In this document: positions 42,858-52,467 of the stretch, piece after piece
How the letters are laid out: every line of letters starts with the position of its first letter
How positions within the stretch are numbered: position 1 is the first letter of the stretch
Assembly: GCA_017407125.1 (NCBI GenBank)
Contig: JAFQXE010000047.1
Span: forward strand, 62,001-126,000
From: Thermoguttaceae bacterium
GTDB taxonomy: Bacteria; Planctomycetota; Planctomycetia; Pirellulales; Thermoguttaceae
DNA: 64,000 nt
Direction: 5' to 3'
Notes under the pieces: generated by a model
The model's input: only the letters and a program-made list of their open reading frames with translations
What the model was told of the DNA's origin: nothing
Database searches by the model: none
Position numbers and translations under genes: made by a program

Positions 42858-45800
42858 ATGAAACACTCCCTACTATTATCGGCGGCAATTGTTATTGCCA
42901 TGTTTACGTCCGCGCAGGCGGAGCGCTATCAGAACGCGGAAGGATTTAACGACGGCTGGTCGTTCGCCCGGGTTGTATCAGGGCAGGAACGGAAGAAAGC
43001 GGCGTTTAATCTGGAGTCCCCAGACCGATTTCAGGTTGGAGACGATATAATTCCCGAACCGCTGGAGGCGTCTGTTCCAGTTCGTCTGCCGCACGACTGG
43101 GCGATTTCCGGTCCGTTCGATACGAATCCGGAGACGTGGGGCGGACAGGGGAAACTGCCGTGGCGCGGCGTGGGCTGGTATTCCAAAACGTGGCGATGCG
43201 ACGACCCGGCGGGCAGGACGTTTGTTCTCGATTTCGGCGGCTGTATGGCGTTTCCGGAAGTCTACGTCAACGGGAAGTACGCCGGCGGCTGGGATTACGG
43301 ATACATGAGCTTTCAGGTCGATATAACCCCGTTTGTTCAGCCCGGCGACAACCTCATTCAGGTTCGCTGCGACACCCGTCCGCACCGTTCCCGCTGGTAT
43401 CCCGGCGCAGGCATTTACAGACCGGTTCAGCTTTTGACGTACTCGTCCCCCGTCCGGTTCAAGCCGGGCGACGTTACGATTACAACGCCCAAAGCGTCTG
43501 CGGATCAGGCGGAAGTCGTTGTTACAGCGACGGTCGACGTTTCCGCAGTCAAAGAGCCGGACGCTCTCAAAGCGGTTGTAACGCTCAAAGACCCGAGTGG
43601 CAAGACTGTCGCGGAGAAAGAAACCACTCTCAATGCCGGCGCGTTTGAATGTACGTTTACCGTAGACAACCCGCAGCGGTGGGACGTTGTCAGTCCGAAT
43701 CTGTATACTGCAGAGTTGCGAGTTGCGAGTGGCGAGTTGCGAGAGCAATCACTACTGTCTACTGCCTCTTGCCTACTGCCTTATCTTGACTGCGTCTCCA
43801 TTCCGTTTGGAATCCGGGAGATAAAATGGACGGCGGACGACGGCTTTCATCTCAACGGGTGCCGGGTTCAGCTTTATGGCGTTGACCTGCACCACGATCA
43901 GGGCGTTATCGGCGCGGCGGCTCATCCGACGGCGATCGAACGTCAGCTGAAGATCATGAAAGACATGGGCGTCAACGCGATTCGCACGTCGCACAACCCG
44001 CCGTCCAAGGAGTTTCTGGACGCCTGTGACAGACTCGGGTTTATCGTCTGGAACGAGCTGTTCGACAAATGGGACGGAACCGCCGGGCTGATGAATCAGT
44101 CTTATTTCGACGCCTTTATGGAACGTCAGGTTCGGCAGTTCGTCAACCGTGACAAGAACCATCCCTGCGTTTGCGTCTGGTCGATTGGGAACGAAATCGC
44201 CGATATTGAACGGAACGTCAAGGGCGGTTCCAACCCGAATCTCGACGCCCCGCGCCGGGTAAAATGGGCGGCGGACTGTTTCCGAAAATGCGATCCCACC
44301 CGGCTTGTCGCGATGGGCTGCTTTATGGACGGCGCGTGCCGGCCGGACAACCGCGTTCTGGAATCGCTCGATATAACCGGCTGGAATTACGGCGCGAAGT
44401 ACGAATCGGCGCGCGCTGTCTATCCGAACATGCCGCTGGTCTATTCCGAGTCCGCCTCTGCGGTGTCGTCACGCGGGTATTATGAACTTGTCCCGCCGAC
44501 GTCGTCGCATCCGCGCTGGTTCCATCCGTCACGGAAAGACGACTACAATTCCCAAACGCTTCAGGTGGACGGCTACGATTTGATTTCCGCCAACGGTCCG
44601 CGCGACATTCCCGACGTCGATTTCGACCGCATGGAACGCGACCGCTACGTTGCCGGAGAATTTGTCTGGACGGGGTTCGACTACATCGGCGAACCGACTC
44701 CCTTTGACCGTCAGGCGAAGTCCAGCTACTTCGGAATCGTCGACCTGGCGGGAATTCCCAAAGACCGATTCTATCTCTATCGCAGTTACTGGCGCCCGGA
44801 CGAGACGACCGTTCATATATTACCCCATTGGAACTGGTCTGAGGACGTTGTCGGGGATTCGCGACCCGCAGACGGCAAACAGAAAATCGTCCCGGTTTAC
44901 GTGTATTCAAACGCAGATGGCGTGGAACTGTTTCTCAATGGGAAATCGCTGGGATTGCAGTTCAAGGCAGATACTTTACTTAAACCGGTGAATCTGGCGG
45001 CGGCGACCGGATGCGAATACTCTGCCAGTACGGAAGAAGGGAAAGACGAAGTCGGCAAAAAGAAAGGGAAAACCAACTTCGCCTCGAAAGCCTTTGACGA
45101 CCGGACGTCAACCCGCTGGTGCGCGACGGACAATTCCGGGAACCAATGGCTTCAAGTAAAACGCGGGAATGTTGACGACCCGGTTCGTTCTGTAACAGTT
45201 CATTTTGAAAACTCCGTCGATTGCTACGCGTTTAAAATTCAGGCGTCCGCCGACGGCAAAACCTGGTCAGACGTTTACGCCTCGAAGTTTATCGGTTCTG
45301 GAAACAGCGTATCGGTTCCGGTTGACGAATCGCTGCGTAACAGTCAGTATTTCCGCGTCTGGTTTGACGAACTCAAAGAAGGGCGTTGGGCGTCGATTTG
45401 CGAGTTCAAGTTATCGCCGCTTCCTCCTTTAAAAATGCCGGGATATTACGCCGTAATCGACAAATACCGATTCCGCTGGGAAGACGTCCCATACGAACCT
45501 GGAACGCTGGAAGCGGTTGCGTATAAATTTGCTGAACCTAAAGAAAACGAACGGAATTATATTCCAAAGTCCAGCATGTTCACGAAGGACGACCTTTACG
45601 AAAACCTGAAGGAAATCGGACGTCAGACGGTTAAAACCGCCGGCGCGCCCGCCGCTCTCCGTTTGACTTTGGAACCGAACCCGTTTACCGGCAAGCCGGG
45701 ATTCCGTTCAGACGACGATTTGGCGTACATCCTTGTCGAGTCCGTTGACAAAGACGGTACGCTCTGCCCGCTGGACAACAGAACGATTCGTGTAACAGTT

Positions 45801-45992
45801 GAAGGGTCAGCGGAACTGGCGGGCATCTGCAACGGCGATTCCATGGGCATGGACTCGTTCACCGACGCAACGCACCCGCTGTTTTACGGCAAAGCAATCG
45901 TCGCGATTCGTTCCAAACCCGGCTCCAGCCCCGTCCGCGTTACAGTGCAATCGGAGGGAGTAGAGCAGGGGACTGTTACAATTAGTAATTAG
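42858..45992 (+). CDS. Secreted glycoside hydrolase family 2 with F5/8-type-C-like domain
   Basis: 1044 residues from the ATG at 42858, which starts a signal peptide (MKHSLLLSAAIVIAMFTSAQA); the open frame before it is repeat DNA. GH2 sugar-binding (about 75-215: RLPHDWAISGPFD), Ig-like (220-340) and TIM-barrel domains (NAIRTSHNPPSKEFLDACD). Glu446 in SIGNEI is the likely acid/base and Glu531 in VYSESASAV the likely nucleophile, giving beta-galactosidase or related activity. A DUF4982-type part follows and an F5/8 type C-like module at about 735-865 is inserted before the C-terminal beta domains. Residues about 286-310 (ELREQSLLSTASCLLPYLD) come from a repeat inserted in frame. Confidence 0.92.
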   Translation: MKHSLLLSAAIVIAMFTSAQAERYQNAEGFNDGWSFARVVSGQERKKAAFNLESPDRFQVGDDIIPEPLEASVPVRLPHDWAISGPFDTNPETWGGQGKLPWRGVGWYSKTWRCDDPAGRTFVLDFGGCMAFPEVYVNGKYAGGWDYGYMSFQVDITPFVQPGDNLIQVRCDTRPHRSRWYPGAGIYRPVQLLTYSSPVRFKPGDVTITTPKASADQAEVVVTATVDVSAVKEPDALKAVVTLKDPSGKTVAEKETTLNAGAFECTFTVDNPQRWDVVSPNLYTAELRVASGELREQSLLSTASCLLPYLDCVSIPFGIREIKWTADDGFHLNGCRVQLYGVDLHHDQGVIGAAAHPTAIERQLKIMKDMGVNAIRTSHNPPSKEFLDACDRLGFIVWNELFDKWDGTAGLMNQSYFDAFMERQVRQFVNRDKNHPCVCVWSIGNEIADIERNVKGGSNPNLDAPRRVKWAADCFRKCDPTRLVAMGCFMDGACRPDNRVLESLDITGWNYGAKYESARAVYPNMPLVYSESASAVSSRGYYELVPPTSSHPRWFHPSRKDDYNSQTLQVDGYDLISANGPRDIPDVDFDRMERDRYVAGEFVWTGFDYIGEPTPFDRQAKSSYFGIVDLAGIPKDRFYLYRSYWRPDETTVHILPHWNWSEDVVGDSRPADGKQKIVPVYVYSNADGVELFLNGKSLGLQFKADTLLKPVNLAAATGCEYSASTEEGKDEVGKKKGKTNFASKAFDDRTSTRWCATDNSGNQWLQVKRGNVDDPVRSVTVHFENSVDCYAFKIQASADGKTWSDVYASKFIGSGNSVSVPVDESLRNSQYFRVWFDELKEGRWASICEFKLSPLPPLKMPGYYAVIDKYRFRWEDVPYEPGTLEAVAYKFAEPKENERNYIPKSSMFTKDDLYENLKEIGRQTVKTAGAPAALRLTLEPNPFTGKPGFRSDDDLAYILVESVDKDGTLCPLDNRTIRVTVEGSAELAGICNGDSMGMDSFTDATHPLFYGKAIVAIRSKPGSSPVRVTVQSEGVEQGTVTISN
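43713..43785 (+). repeat. Heptamer repeat inserted in frame inside the GH2 gene
   Basis: Three GAGTTGCGAGT-type units (43713-43742), then ACTACTGTCTACTGCCTCTT and GCCTACTGCCTTAT (43751-43784). The 26-base end is nearly the same as in the cyuA-like gene (36441-36466). It falls in a loop after LYTAEL, just before the conserved SIPFGIRE. Confidence 0.85.
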
Positions 45993-46325
45993 TAATGAGT
46001 AATTACGCAAGCGGCGGCGCTCAGATTGTTAGCGGGTCAGTCCGGACACGGATTTTACGGATTAAACGGGCGGCGAGGCGCCGCTCCCGATCCGCGCTGC
46101 CGCGCGCCTGCCAAGAACCGCTCCCGCTGGTCGCTTTGTTCTTTACGTACTAATGCTTTTTAAGCCGCAAAGAACGCAAAGAGCGCAGAGATATTTTTAA
46201 AACTTTGCGAACATCCTCCGCGGCTCCGCATCTCCGCGTGAGGTTTTTCGGGCGCTCCTTACTGCCTTTCGTCGCTTGCGATTTCCTTATACGACCCTTG
46301 AAAAAAACTTCCCCAAAGGCGTCCC
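45993..46325. repeat. Repeat gap before the ankyrin gene
   Basis: A TTAGTAA array with core ACGCAAGCGGCGGCG (45980-46018), ACACGGATTTTACGGATTAA (46034), GGGCGGCGAGGCGCCGCTCC (46068), AGCCGCAAAGAACGCAAAGA (46162), and CTCCGCGGCTCCGCATCTCC (46215). No promoter or gene is convincing. Confidence 0.65.
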
Positions 46326-48905
46326 ATGATTAACCATAAACTCATATTGAATGCGTTCCTTATTGTTTTAATCGGCTTTTCCGGCTGTAACAAAACAGAG
46401 AACACAGCAAGTCAGACGACGAATGAGACTGCAGACAATTCCGCCAATCAGATTGCCGACGACGAAGATATTGACAATTCTGATTTTCAGCCGATATTGC
46501 CAAAAGAATATTATTACTATTCTTTTGAAAGCCGTATTGTTGAAAAGTTTGAAGACATGTTCAAAACCGGCGAGTTCTATTATTCATATCAATCTTATTC
46601 TGCCGGCGCCAACGTTCTTCACTACGCAGCGTTTACCGGCAATCTGGAACGGGTTAAACTTCTTTTAGAGAAAGACGCAGACGTCAGCAAAAAAGACAAA
46701 GAAGAACGAACCGCCTTGCATTACGCCGCTCAAAGTGGGAATTTGGAACTGGTTCAGTGGCTGGCAAAGCAGCAGGGATTGGACGTTCACGCGCATGACA
46801 AATATGGCAATTCAACTGTGCATTACGCCGTTCAAAGCGGGAATTTGAAACTGGTTCGCTGGCTTATCAAACAGGGGGTGGATATTAATGAAGGTCTCGG
46901 TTTTTATACTGTAGCCAAAAGCGGAAATTTGGATTATATTCGACGCCTGATGAAACTTGGATTGGACGTTAAAGACGCTCGGCATTTGTACGCCGCAGCC
47001 GGCAGCGGACAATTAAAGGTTGTTCAATTTCTCGTTGAACAGGGCGCGGACGTTAACGCGAGAGATGAACAGGGAAATACTGCCTTGCATAACGCCGCTT
47101 CAAGCTGGAATTTGGAAATGACGCGATGGCTGGTTGACCACGGCGCGGACGTCAAAGCTGTAAATAATTCAGGAAAAACAGTCTTGCACAGTTCTGTTCC
47201 GATGTGTGATATAGACGACTGGAGTTCGGATTTGGTGAAGTGGCTGGTGGAACAAGGCGCAGACGTCAATGCAAAAGACGAACGGGGTATGACCGTCTTG
47301 GGGCGTTTTGTCGAACAAAACGAGTGGGATATTGTTCAATGGCTGGTGGAACGCGGCGCCGACGTCAATGTAACAGACAGTCAAGGACGTCATGTTATGA
47401 TTCATGTTGCTGAATCAAACCCGAATCTGTTTAAATTGTTTGCAGAACATGGCGCAGACTTCAATGTAACAGATGTAACAGACGACCAAAAATTTTCGCT
47501 TTTGCGTTGCGCCGTCCAAAGAGCTAATCTGGAAACGTTTCGATATTTGTTGGAACATGGCGCAGACGTCTATGTAACAGACGACCAAAAAATTTCGCTT
47601 TTGCGTTTAGCCGTCCAAAGCGCTAATCTGGAAACGATTCGATATTTGGTGGAACATGGCGCAGACGTCAACGCGAAAGACGACAGGGAAGTTCCGGTTT
47701 TGTATTATCTTGTCAATTCCGGAAACGCTGACCAAAGCCGGAAACTGGAAGCGGTTAAATATCTGGTCGACCACGGCGCAAACGTCAATGATAAAGACAG
47801 ATACGGAAGAAATTGGACTCTAAATCAAGCTGCCTATAGCGGAAATCTGGAATTGGTTCAATGGCTGGTTGAGTGCGGCGCCGATGTCAACTCGGTCGGT
47901 TTAATGAATAGCGCCGCCCAAAGCGGGAACCTGGAACTGGTTCAATGGCTGGCAGAGCAGGGGGTAGACGTCAACACTAATGACAACGCTGGTAAAACCG
48001 TCTTGCATTACGCTGCCCAAAGCGGGAATTTGGAACTGGTTCAATGGCTTTCAGAACAAGGATTGGACGTCAACGCAAAGGACAAAGACTATAAAACCGT
48101 CTTGCATTACGCCGTAAAAAAAGGAAACCTGAAACTGGTTCAATGGCTGACAGAGCAGGGCTTGAACGTCAACGCGAAGGACAACGCCGGAAATACTGCT
48201 TTGCATTATGCAGCCCAATTATATGACGATTCAATTAGTTTCACAATGATGCAATCCTTGATTGACCACGGCGCTGACGTGATTATAAAAAACGTTTCAG
48301 GAACGACTCCTCTGCAGTCTTTTATCGAGAAGCATATTCATTGCTATAATAATAGTATAGAAGGGATTCAATATCTGGTCGACTGCGGCGCAGACGTTAA
48401 CGCAAAAGACGCAGCAGGAAGAACCGTTTTGCACATTGCCGCTCATAACGGGAATCTGGAGGCAGTTCGATATCTGGTTGAACACGGCGCGGATGTTAAC
48501 GCGAAAGACGCCGCAGAAAGAACAGTTTTGTACGACGCTGTTTATCACGGGAATCTGAAACTGTTTCGATGGCTGGTTGATCAGGGGTTGGACGTCAACG
48601 CAAAAGACAAACAGGGACTGTCGGTTTTGGAATACGCAATTCAAAACTGTAGTCCGGGATGTTTTTCGGAAGTCCCCAAGTTTCTTATTGACTGCGGCGC
48701 GGACGTCAACGCAAAAGATCAACATGGCATTACAATCTTGCATAGAGTCGCTCGAAGAGGGAACCGGGAGGCAGTGTTTTTTCTGGTTGAACAAGGCGCA
48801 GACGTCAACGCAAAAGACGACAATGGAAATACGGTCTTGTCGGAAGCCCGTAAATATGGTAATGAGTTACAGATTCAATTTTTAATTGAACATGGAGCTA
48901 AATAA
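46326..48905 (+). CDS. Ankyrin-repeat lipoprotein
   Basis: 859 residues. Lipoprotein signal MINHKLILNAFLIVLIGFSG with Cys at 21 (IGFSGC). From about residue 95 to the end runs a solenoid of about 22-24 ankyrin repeats, 33 residues each, with recurrent NGNLE(L/A)V(Q/R)(W/Y)L(V/A)E(Q/H)GADVNAKD and TVLHYAAQS. Ankyrin repeats bind proteins; as a lipoprotein this one should face the periplasm or cell surface. The repeats are similar enough in DNA to recombine. It sits inside a carbohydrate-related region and 15 bases before the sialidase-like gene, with which it may be co-transcribed. Confidence 0.9.
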   Translation: MINHKLILNAFLIVLIGFSGCNKTENTASQTTNETADNSANQIADDEDIDNSDFQPILPKEYYYYSFESRIVEKFEDMFKTGEFYYSYQSYSAGANVLHYAAFTGNLERVKLLLEKDADVSKKDKEERTALHYAAQSGNLELVQWLAKQQGLDVHAHDKYGNSTVHYAVQSGNLKLVRWLIKQGVDINEGLGFYTVAKSGNLDYIRRLMKLGLDVKDARHLYAAAGSGQLKVVQFLVEQGADVNARDEQGNTALHNAASSWNLEMTRWLVDHGADVKAVNNSGKTVLHSSVPMCDIDDWSSDLVKWLVEQGADVNAKDERGMTVLGRFVEQNEWDIVQWLVERGADVNVTDSQGRHVMIHVAESNPNLFKLFAEHGADFNVTDVTDDQKFSLLRCAVQRANLETFRYLLEHGADVYVTDDQKISLLRLAVQSANLETIRYLVEHGADVNAKDDREVPVLYYLVNSGNADQSRKLEAVKYLVDHGANVNDKDRYGRNWTLNQAAYSGNLELVQWLVECGADVNSVGLMNSAAQSGNLELVQWLAEQGVDVNTNDNAGKTVLHYAAQSGNLELVQWLSEQGLDVNAKDKDYKTVLHYAVKKGNLKLVQWLTEQGLNVNAKDNAGNTALHYAAQLYDDSISFTMMQSLIDHGADVIIKNVSGTTPLQSFIEKHIHCYNNSIEGIQYLVDCGADVNAKDAAGRTVLHIAAHNGNLEAVRYLVEHGADVNAKDAAERTVLYDAVYHGNLKLFRWLVDQGLDVNAKDKQGLSVLEYAIQNCSPGCFSEVPKFLIDCGADVNAKDQHGITILHRVARRGNREAVFFLVEQGADVNAKDDNGNTVLSEARKYGNELQIQFLIEHGAK

Positions 48906-48920
48906 ATTCAAAGACTAAAG

Positions 48921-50072
48921 ATGCGAATATTCATTTTTTTACAGGCGTTGTTAGCGACGGCGTTTTTCGCGCTGGGAACCGCTTTTGCCGCGGCGCCGGA
49001 TCTGCCGATTAAGGACGTTTCCGAGTTCGACGGCGCTCAGCAGGTCGTAATCGCTCAGGGGACGAAGACGGTTTATCAGGGGCACCCGACGTCCGTTCTC
49101 TTTCCAGACGGGAAAACGATTTTGTGCGTCTGGACGGTGGGACACGGCGGGCATGCCGGTCCGGCGGCGCTGTCGTCCGATGGCGGGAAAACGTGGACGC
49201 GCGTCGACGAGCAGTTCCCGGCGGAATATCAAACTCACGTCAACTGTCCGAGCGTGTATCGGCTCGTCAACGCTGACGGAAAGGCGTTTGTCTGGGTCTT
49301 TTCCGCGCAGCCGAAAATCGCCCGGGTTGTCAGCTCTGACGAGGGCAAAACGTGGCGGGTTATGCCGTCGCTGGGGTTTTCCAACGTGATGGCGTTTAGC
49401 AGCGTCGTCCCGAAAAATCCCGGAGTGCAGGACGGCTGTTACATTGGCTTGTTCCATCATTGCGTCAACCTTGACACCGGAGCCGTTCTCAACGGGGAAA
49501 GCTGCAAAAACCGCCATTTGGAAGTGTTGCAGTCGGAGACGTCCGACGCCGGGTTTACGTGGTCGACGCCGCGAGTTGTCGCGTCCGTTGACGGGAAAGA
49601 CGCTTGCGAGCCGTGCGCGTTCTGGTCGCCCGACGGGAAAGAGCTTTGCTGTTTAATGCGCGAGAACAAGGGAACAGGAGGTGAGAAAAAACGCGCTCTC
49701 CAGATGTTCAGCCAGGACGGCGGGCAGACGTGGTCGGAGCCTGAACCGACCTGCTGGGGTCTGACGGGGCATCGGCACGTCGCCGCCTACACGCCGGACG
49801 GCAGGCTGATCGTCGTCTTTCGCGACACCGCGCCGGACAGCCCAACGCTGGGGTCGTTTGTCGCCTGGGTCGGGACGTACGACGATATTAAATCCGGCAA
49901 ACCGGGACAGTTCCGAATCAAACTGATTCAATCGTACGCCGGCTGGGATTGCGGATATCCCGGCTTGCACGTCCTGTCAGACGGAACGATTCTGGCGATA
50001 ACGTACATTAAATATCAGCCCGGCGAAGACAAACAGTCCGTTGTGGGCGTAAGATTTAAGCTGAGTGATTAG
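48921..50072 (+). CDS. Secreted sialidase-like (BNR/Asp-box) protein
   Basis: 383 residues. Signal peptide MRIFIFLQALLATAFFALGT to about 23. A six-bladed propeller of the sialidase superfamily is indicated by Asp-boxes SSDGGKTW, SSDEGKTW and FSQDGGQTW and by the early RxxP-like YQGHPTSVLFPDGK. GH33 members release sialic acid; many planctomycete relatives act on other sugars or are uncharacterised. The catalytic Tyr/Glu pair cannot be fixed by eye. It starts 15 bases after the ankyrin gene. Confidence 0.8.
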   Translation: MRIFIFLQALLATAFFALGTAFAAAPDLPIKDVSEFDGAQQVVIAQGTKTVYQGHPTSVLFPDGKTILCVWTVGHGGHAGPAALSSDGGKTWTRVDEQFPAEYQTHVNCPSVYRLVNADGKAFVWVFSAQPKIARVVSSDEGKTWRVMPSLGFSNVMAFSSVVPKNPGVQDGCYIGLFHHCVNLDTGAVLNGESCKNRHLEVLQSETSDAGFTWSTPRVVASVDGKDACEPCAFWSPDGKELCCLMRENKGTGGEKKRALQMFSQDGGQTWSEPEPTCWGLTGHRHVAAYTPDGRLIVVFRDTAPDSPTLGSFVAWVGTYDDIKSGKPGQFRIKLIQSYAGWDCGYPGLHVLSDGTILAITYIKYQPGEDKQSVVGVRFKLSD

Positions 50073-50571
50073 TCAGTGGTTTTGTGCGGGTCAACTCGTT
50101 CACGGATTTTACGGATTAAACGGATTGGCGCCGATTGGTTGTTCGTCGTTCCGACCGAATTTTCTCCCCTTACTAAAGTTTTTAGGAAAGGGGAGTTTGA
50201 GGGGAAGAACCTTTTTTTCAAAAAAGGTTTTCCCCTCATAAGGCTTGAAAAAACTTCCCTAAAAAGGGAGCCAGCTTGCTGGCGACCGAAAGTTTTTTCA
50301 AGGCGGCGGACGAAGTCCGCAAAAGAAGCCTCACGCAAAGTTCGCGAAGTCCGCAAAGAAATTTTTAAAACTTCGCGAACATCCTCCGCGTTTCCGCGGC
50401 TCCGCGTGAGTTTTTCCGGGGGCTAACATTTTGTTCGCCGTTACGTTCGCTTCGCTCACGCCCACGGGTTAACACCCGTGGCTCGCCTAAGCGTAATTCC
50501 GCTCCCGCTGGTCGCTCCATTACCGCCTTTCATTCAACACCTACCTCAAGATTTACAAGGAACCCTGCCTC
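50073..50571. repeat. Repeat-filled gap before the metallophosphoesterase pair
   Basis: In order: ACGGATTTTACGGATTAAAC (50102), a strong hairpin at 50201-50236 (GGGGAAGAACCTTTTTT with AAAAAAGGTTTTCCCC), GCCAGCTTGCTGGC (50271), CACGCAAAGTTCGCGAAGTC (50331), CTCCGCGTTTCCGCGGCTCC (50385), CACGGGTTAACACCCGTGG (50463) and a GGCGGTAA-family copy (to 50534). The 50201 hairpin could end transcription of the sialidase-like gene. Confidence 0.65.
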
Positions 50572-51495
50572 ATGAAACGTCGAGATTTTTTACGTATGAC
50601 AGCGGCGGCGATGTTTGCCGCGGCTTCTTCCCCGTGGTCGGAATCGTGGGCGGACGAGCTGTCTGACCTGACGGACGCAACGAACGATTCCGTTCCGTTA
50701 GACGAGAATATCGTTGCGATCTTTTCCGATACGCATACCCAGGTTCCGATAACGACTCATCAGCCGCAGCGGTTGATACAATGCGTCAGGGCGGTTTTGA
50801 ACATGAACCCGCGTCCGGCGAACCTGCTCATTTACGGCGACGTGGCGTATTTACAGGGCCGCGTTGAGGAATACCAGCTGTTCAAACGGATTATCGCCCC
50901 GATTGACAAAGCCGGGATTAAATGGGAGGCGGCGATGGGCAACCACGACCGGCTCAAAAACTTCTACGAGGTGTTCCCGGAACGAAGAGAGAAAACGCCG
51001 CCTGTCGTCCACCGGTACGTTCACGTCGTCAAAACGCCGCGGGCGGACTTCATCCTGCTGGACTCGTACATGCCAGAGCACGTCCGGGGCGAGATTCGTC
51101 CTGACCAGAGGGCGTGGCTGGAAGACCAGCTCAAGGCGTACGCCGGGACGACGAAATCGGTTTTCGTCGGCTGCCATCATCCGATTCACGAGACCGGGCT
51201 GCAGGATCTGCTGGCGTCATGTCCCAACTGCGCCGGGTTCATTCATGGGCACTGGCACCGCTGGTCGACTCACGCGGTTGAGAATCTGCCGACGCTGTGC
51301 TTCGGGTCAACCGGGCATTGGGGCGACTGCGGCTACGCCTTGGGGCGCCTGTCGGAGAAGGACGCCTTGTTCGTTCCGTATATCGACGCGTTTATTATGC
51401 ACGCCCTGGTTAAGAAACCCATCCATGACGTGCCAGCGTACCTGAAACAACTCAATGAGAAGAAGGTACGCATGCCGTTTAGAATACACTCATAA
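50572..51495 (+). CDS. Tat-exported metallophosphoesterase, copy 1
   Basis: 307 residues. N-terminus MKRRDFLRMTAAAMFAAASS is a twin-arginine signal. The calcineurin-like phosphoesterase metal motifs are in order: FSDTHTQ, LIYGDVAYLQG, MGNHDRL, GCHHPIHE and GHWHRW. It would hydrolyse phosphoester bonds in the periplasm or outside with a two-metal centre; substrate unknown. AAGGAA precedes the start. It is followed 45 bases later by a paralogue with the same signal peptide. Confidence 0.9.
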   Translation: MKRRDFLRMTAAAMFAAASSPWSESWADELSDLTDATNDSVPLDENIVAIFSDTHTQVPITTHQPQRLIQCVRAVLNMNPRPANLLIYGDVAYLQGRVEEYQLFKRIIAPIDKAGIKWEAAMGNHDRLKNFYEVFPERREKTPPVVHRYVHVVKTPRADFILLDSYMPEHVRGEIRPDQRAWLEDQLKAYAGTTKSVFVGCHHPIHETGLQDLLASCPNCAGFIHGHWHRWSTHAVENLPTLCFGSTGHWGDCGYALGRLSEKDALFVPYIDAFIMHALVKKPIHDVPAYLKQLNEKKVRMPFRIHS

Positions 51496-51540
51496 CTTCT
51501 GACTCAATAAACCACTTTTTCCAAAAGGAGACTAATACCA

Positions 51541-52467
51541 ATGAAACGTCGTGATTTTTTACGTATGACAGCGGCGGCGATGTTTGCCGCAGCTGCGTCG
51601 CCATGGTCAATAAGTTTGGCGGACGACCTGACAGATTTGCTGGATTCGACTGACGATTCCGTTCCGCGAGACATGAATATCGTTGCGTTCTTTTCCGATA
51701 CGCACGTTCGCGTTCCGGAAACGCAGCCGGAGCCGCAGCGGCTTCTTAAGTGTATCAAAGCCGTCTTGAACATGAACCCGCGGCCTGCTACCCTGCTGTG
51801 TTACGGCGACATGGCGTTCAGCGCCGGCATTCCGGAAGAGTATCAGCTCTTTAAGAAGCTCATGGCTCCGATTGACAAAGCGGGGATTAAATGGGAAACG
51901 ACGATGGGCAACCACGACCGGCTCAATAATTTCTATGAGGCGTTCCCGGAACGAAAAGAGAGGAAGCCGCGGGTCAAGAAAAGATACGTTCATATTGTCC
52001 GCACGCACCGGGCAGACTTTATTCTCCTGGATTCCTATATGGAAGGACAGGTTCGCGGAGAGATTCGTCGGGATCAGAGAGACTGGCTTATTGACAAGCT
52101 CAAGGAGTATATAGTCGCGACGAAGCCGGTTTTCGTCGGGTGCCATCATCTGCTCAACGAAACCAACTTGACGGATATTCTGCTGGAATGCCCCTGCTGT
52201 CCCGGATACCTTCATGGTCACGCTCACAAATGGATGGTCGAAACGGTCAAGGGGCTTCCGAGTCTCGGGTTCGCCGCGACCGGACCGTGGGGCGACCTGG
52301 GCTACGCCGTCGCCAACCTGACCGCGACCGAAGCGACGTTCGTTCCGTTCGTTGACACGTATCTTACCCCCAGCTGGAGCAAGACGAAAATGGACGCTCA
52401 AGCCATGGAAGCGTACTTGAAGAAGATCGAAGGTCAGACGCTGGTTATGCCGTTTCGGAGGCAGTAG
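51541..52467 (+). CDS. Tat-exported metallophosphoesterase, copy 2
   Basis: 308 residues, about two-thirds identical by eye to the gene just upstream. Tat signal MKRRDFLRMTAAAMFAAAAS, then FSDTHVR, LLCYGDMAFSAG, MGNHDRLNN, GCHHLLNE and GHAHKW. All metal-binding positions of the family are kept. The His-x-x-x-Glu-Thr after GCHH differs from copy 1 (PIHETG against LLNETN), so substrates may differ. Ribosome site AAAAGGAG. Its 3' end reads straight into an AGGCAGT/AGGGAGT heptamer array. Confidence 0.9.
   Translation: MKRRDFLRMTAAAMFAAAASPWSISLADDLTDLLDSTDDSVPRDMNIVAFFSDTHVRVPETQPEPQRLLKCIKAVLNMNPRPATLLCYGDMAFSAGIPEEYQLFKKLMAPIDKAGIKWETTMGNHDRLNNFYEAFPERKERKPRVKKRYVHIVRTHRADFILLDSYMEGQVRGEIRRDQRDWLIDKLKEYIVATKPVFVGCHHLLNETNLTDILLECPCCPGYLHGHAHKWMVETVKGLPSLGFAATGPWGDLGYAVANLTATEATFVPFVDTYLTPSWSKTKMDAQAMEAYLKKIEGQTLVMPFRRQ

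Noticed and set aside
46326..48905. Ankyrin gene as eukaryotic contamination
   Set aside because: It has a bacterial lipobox, no introns, and lies in the same strand context and repeat landscape as its neighbours.
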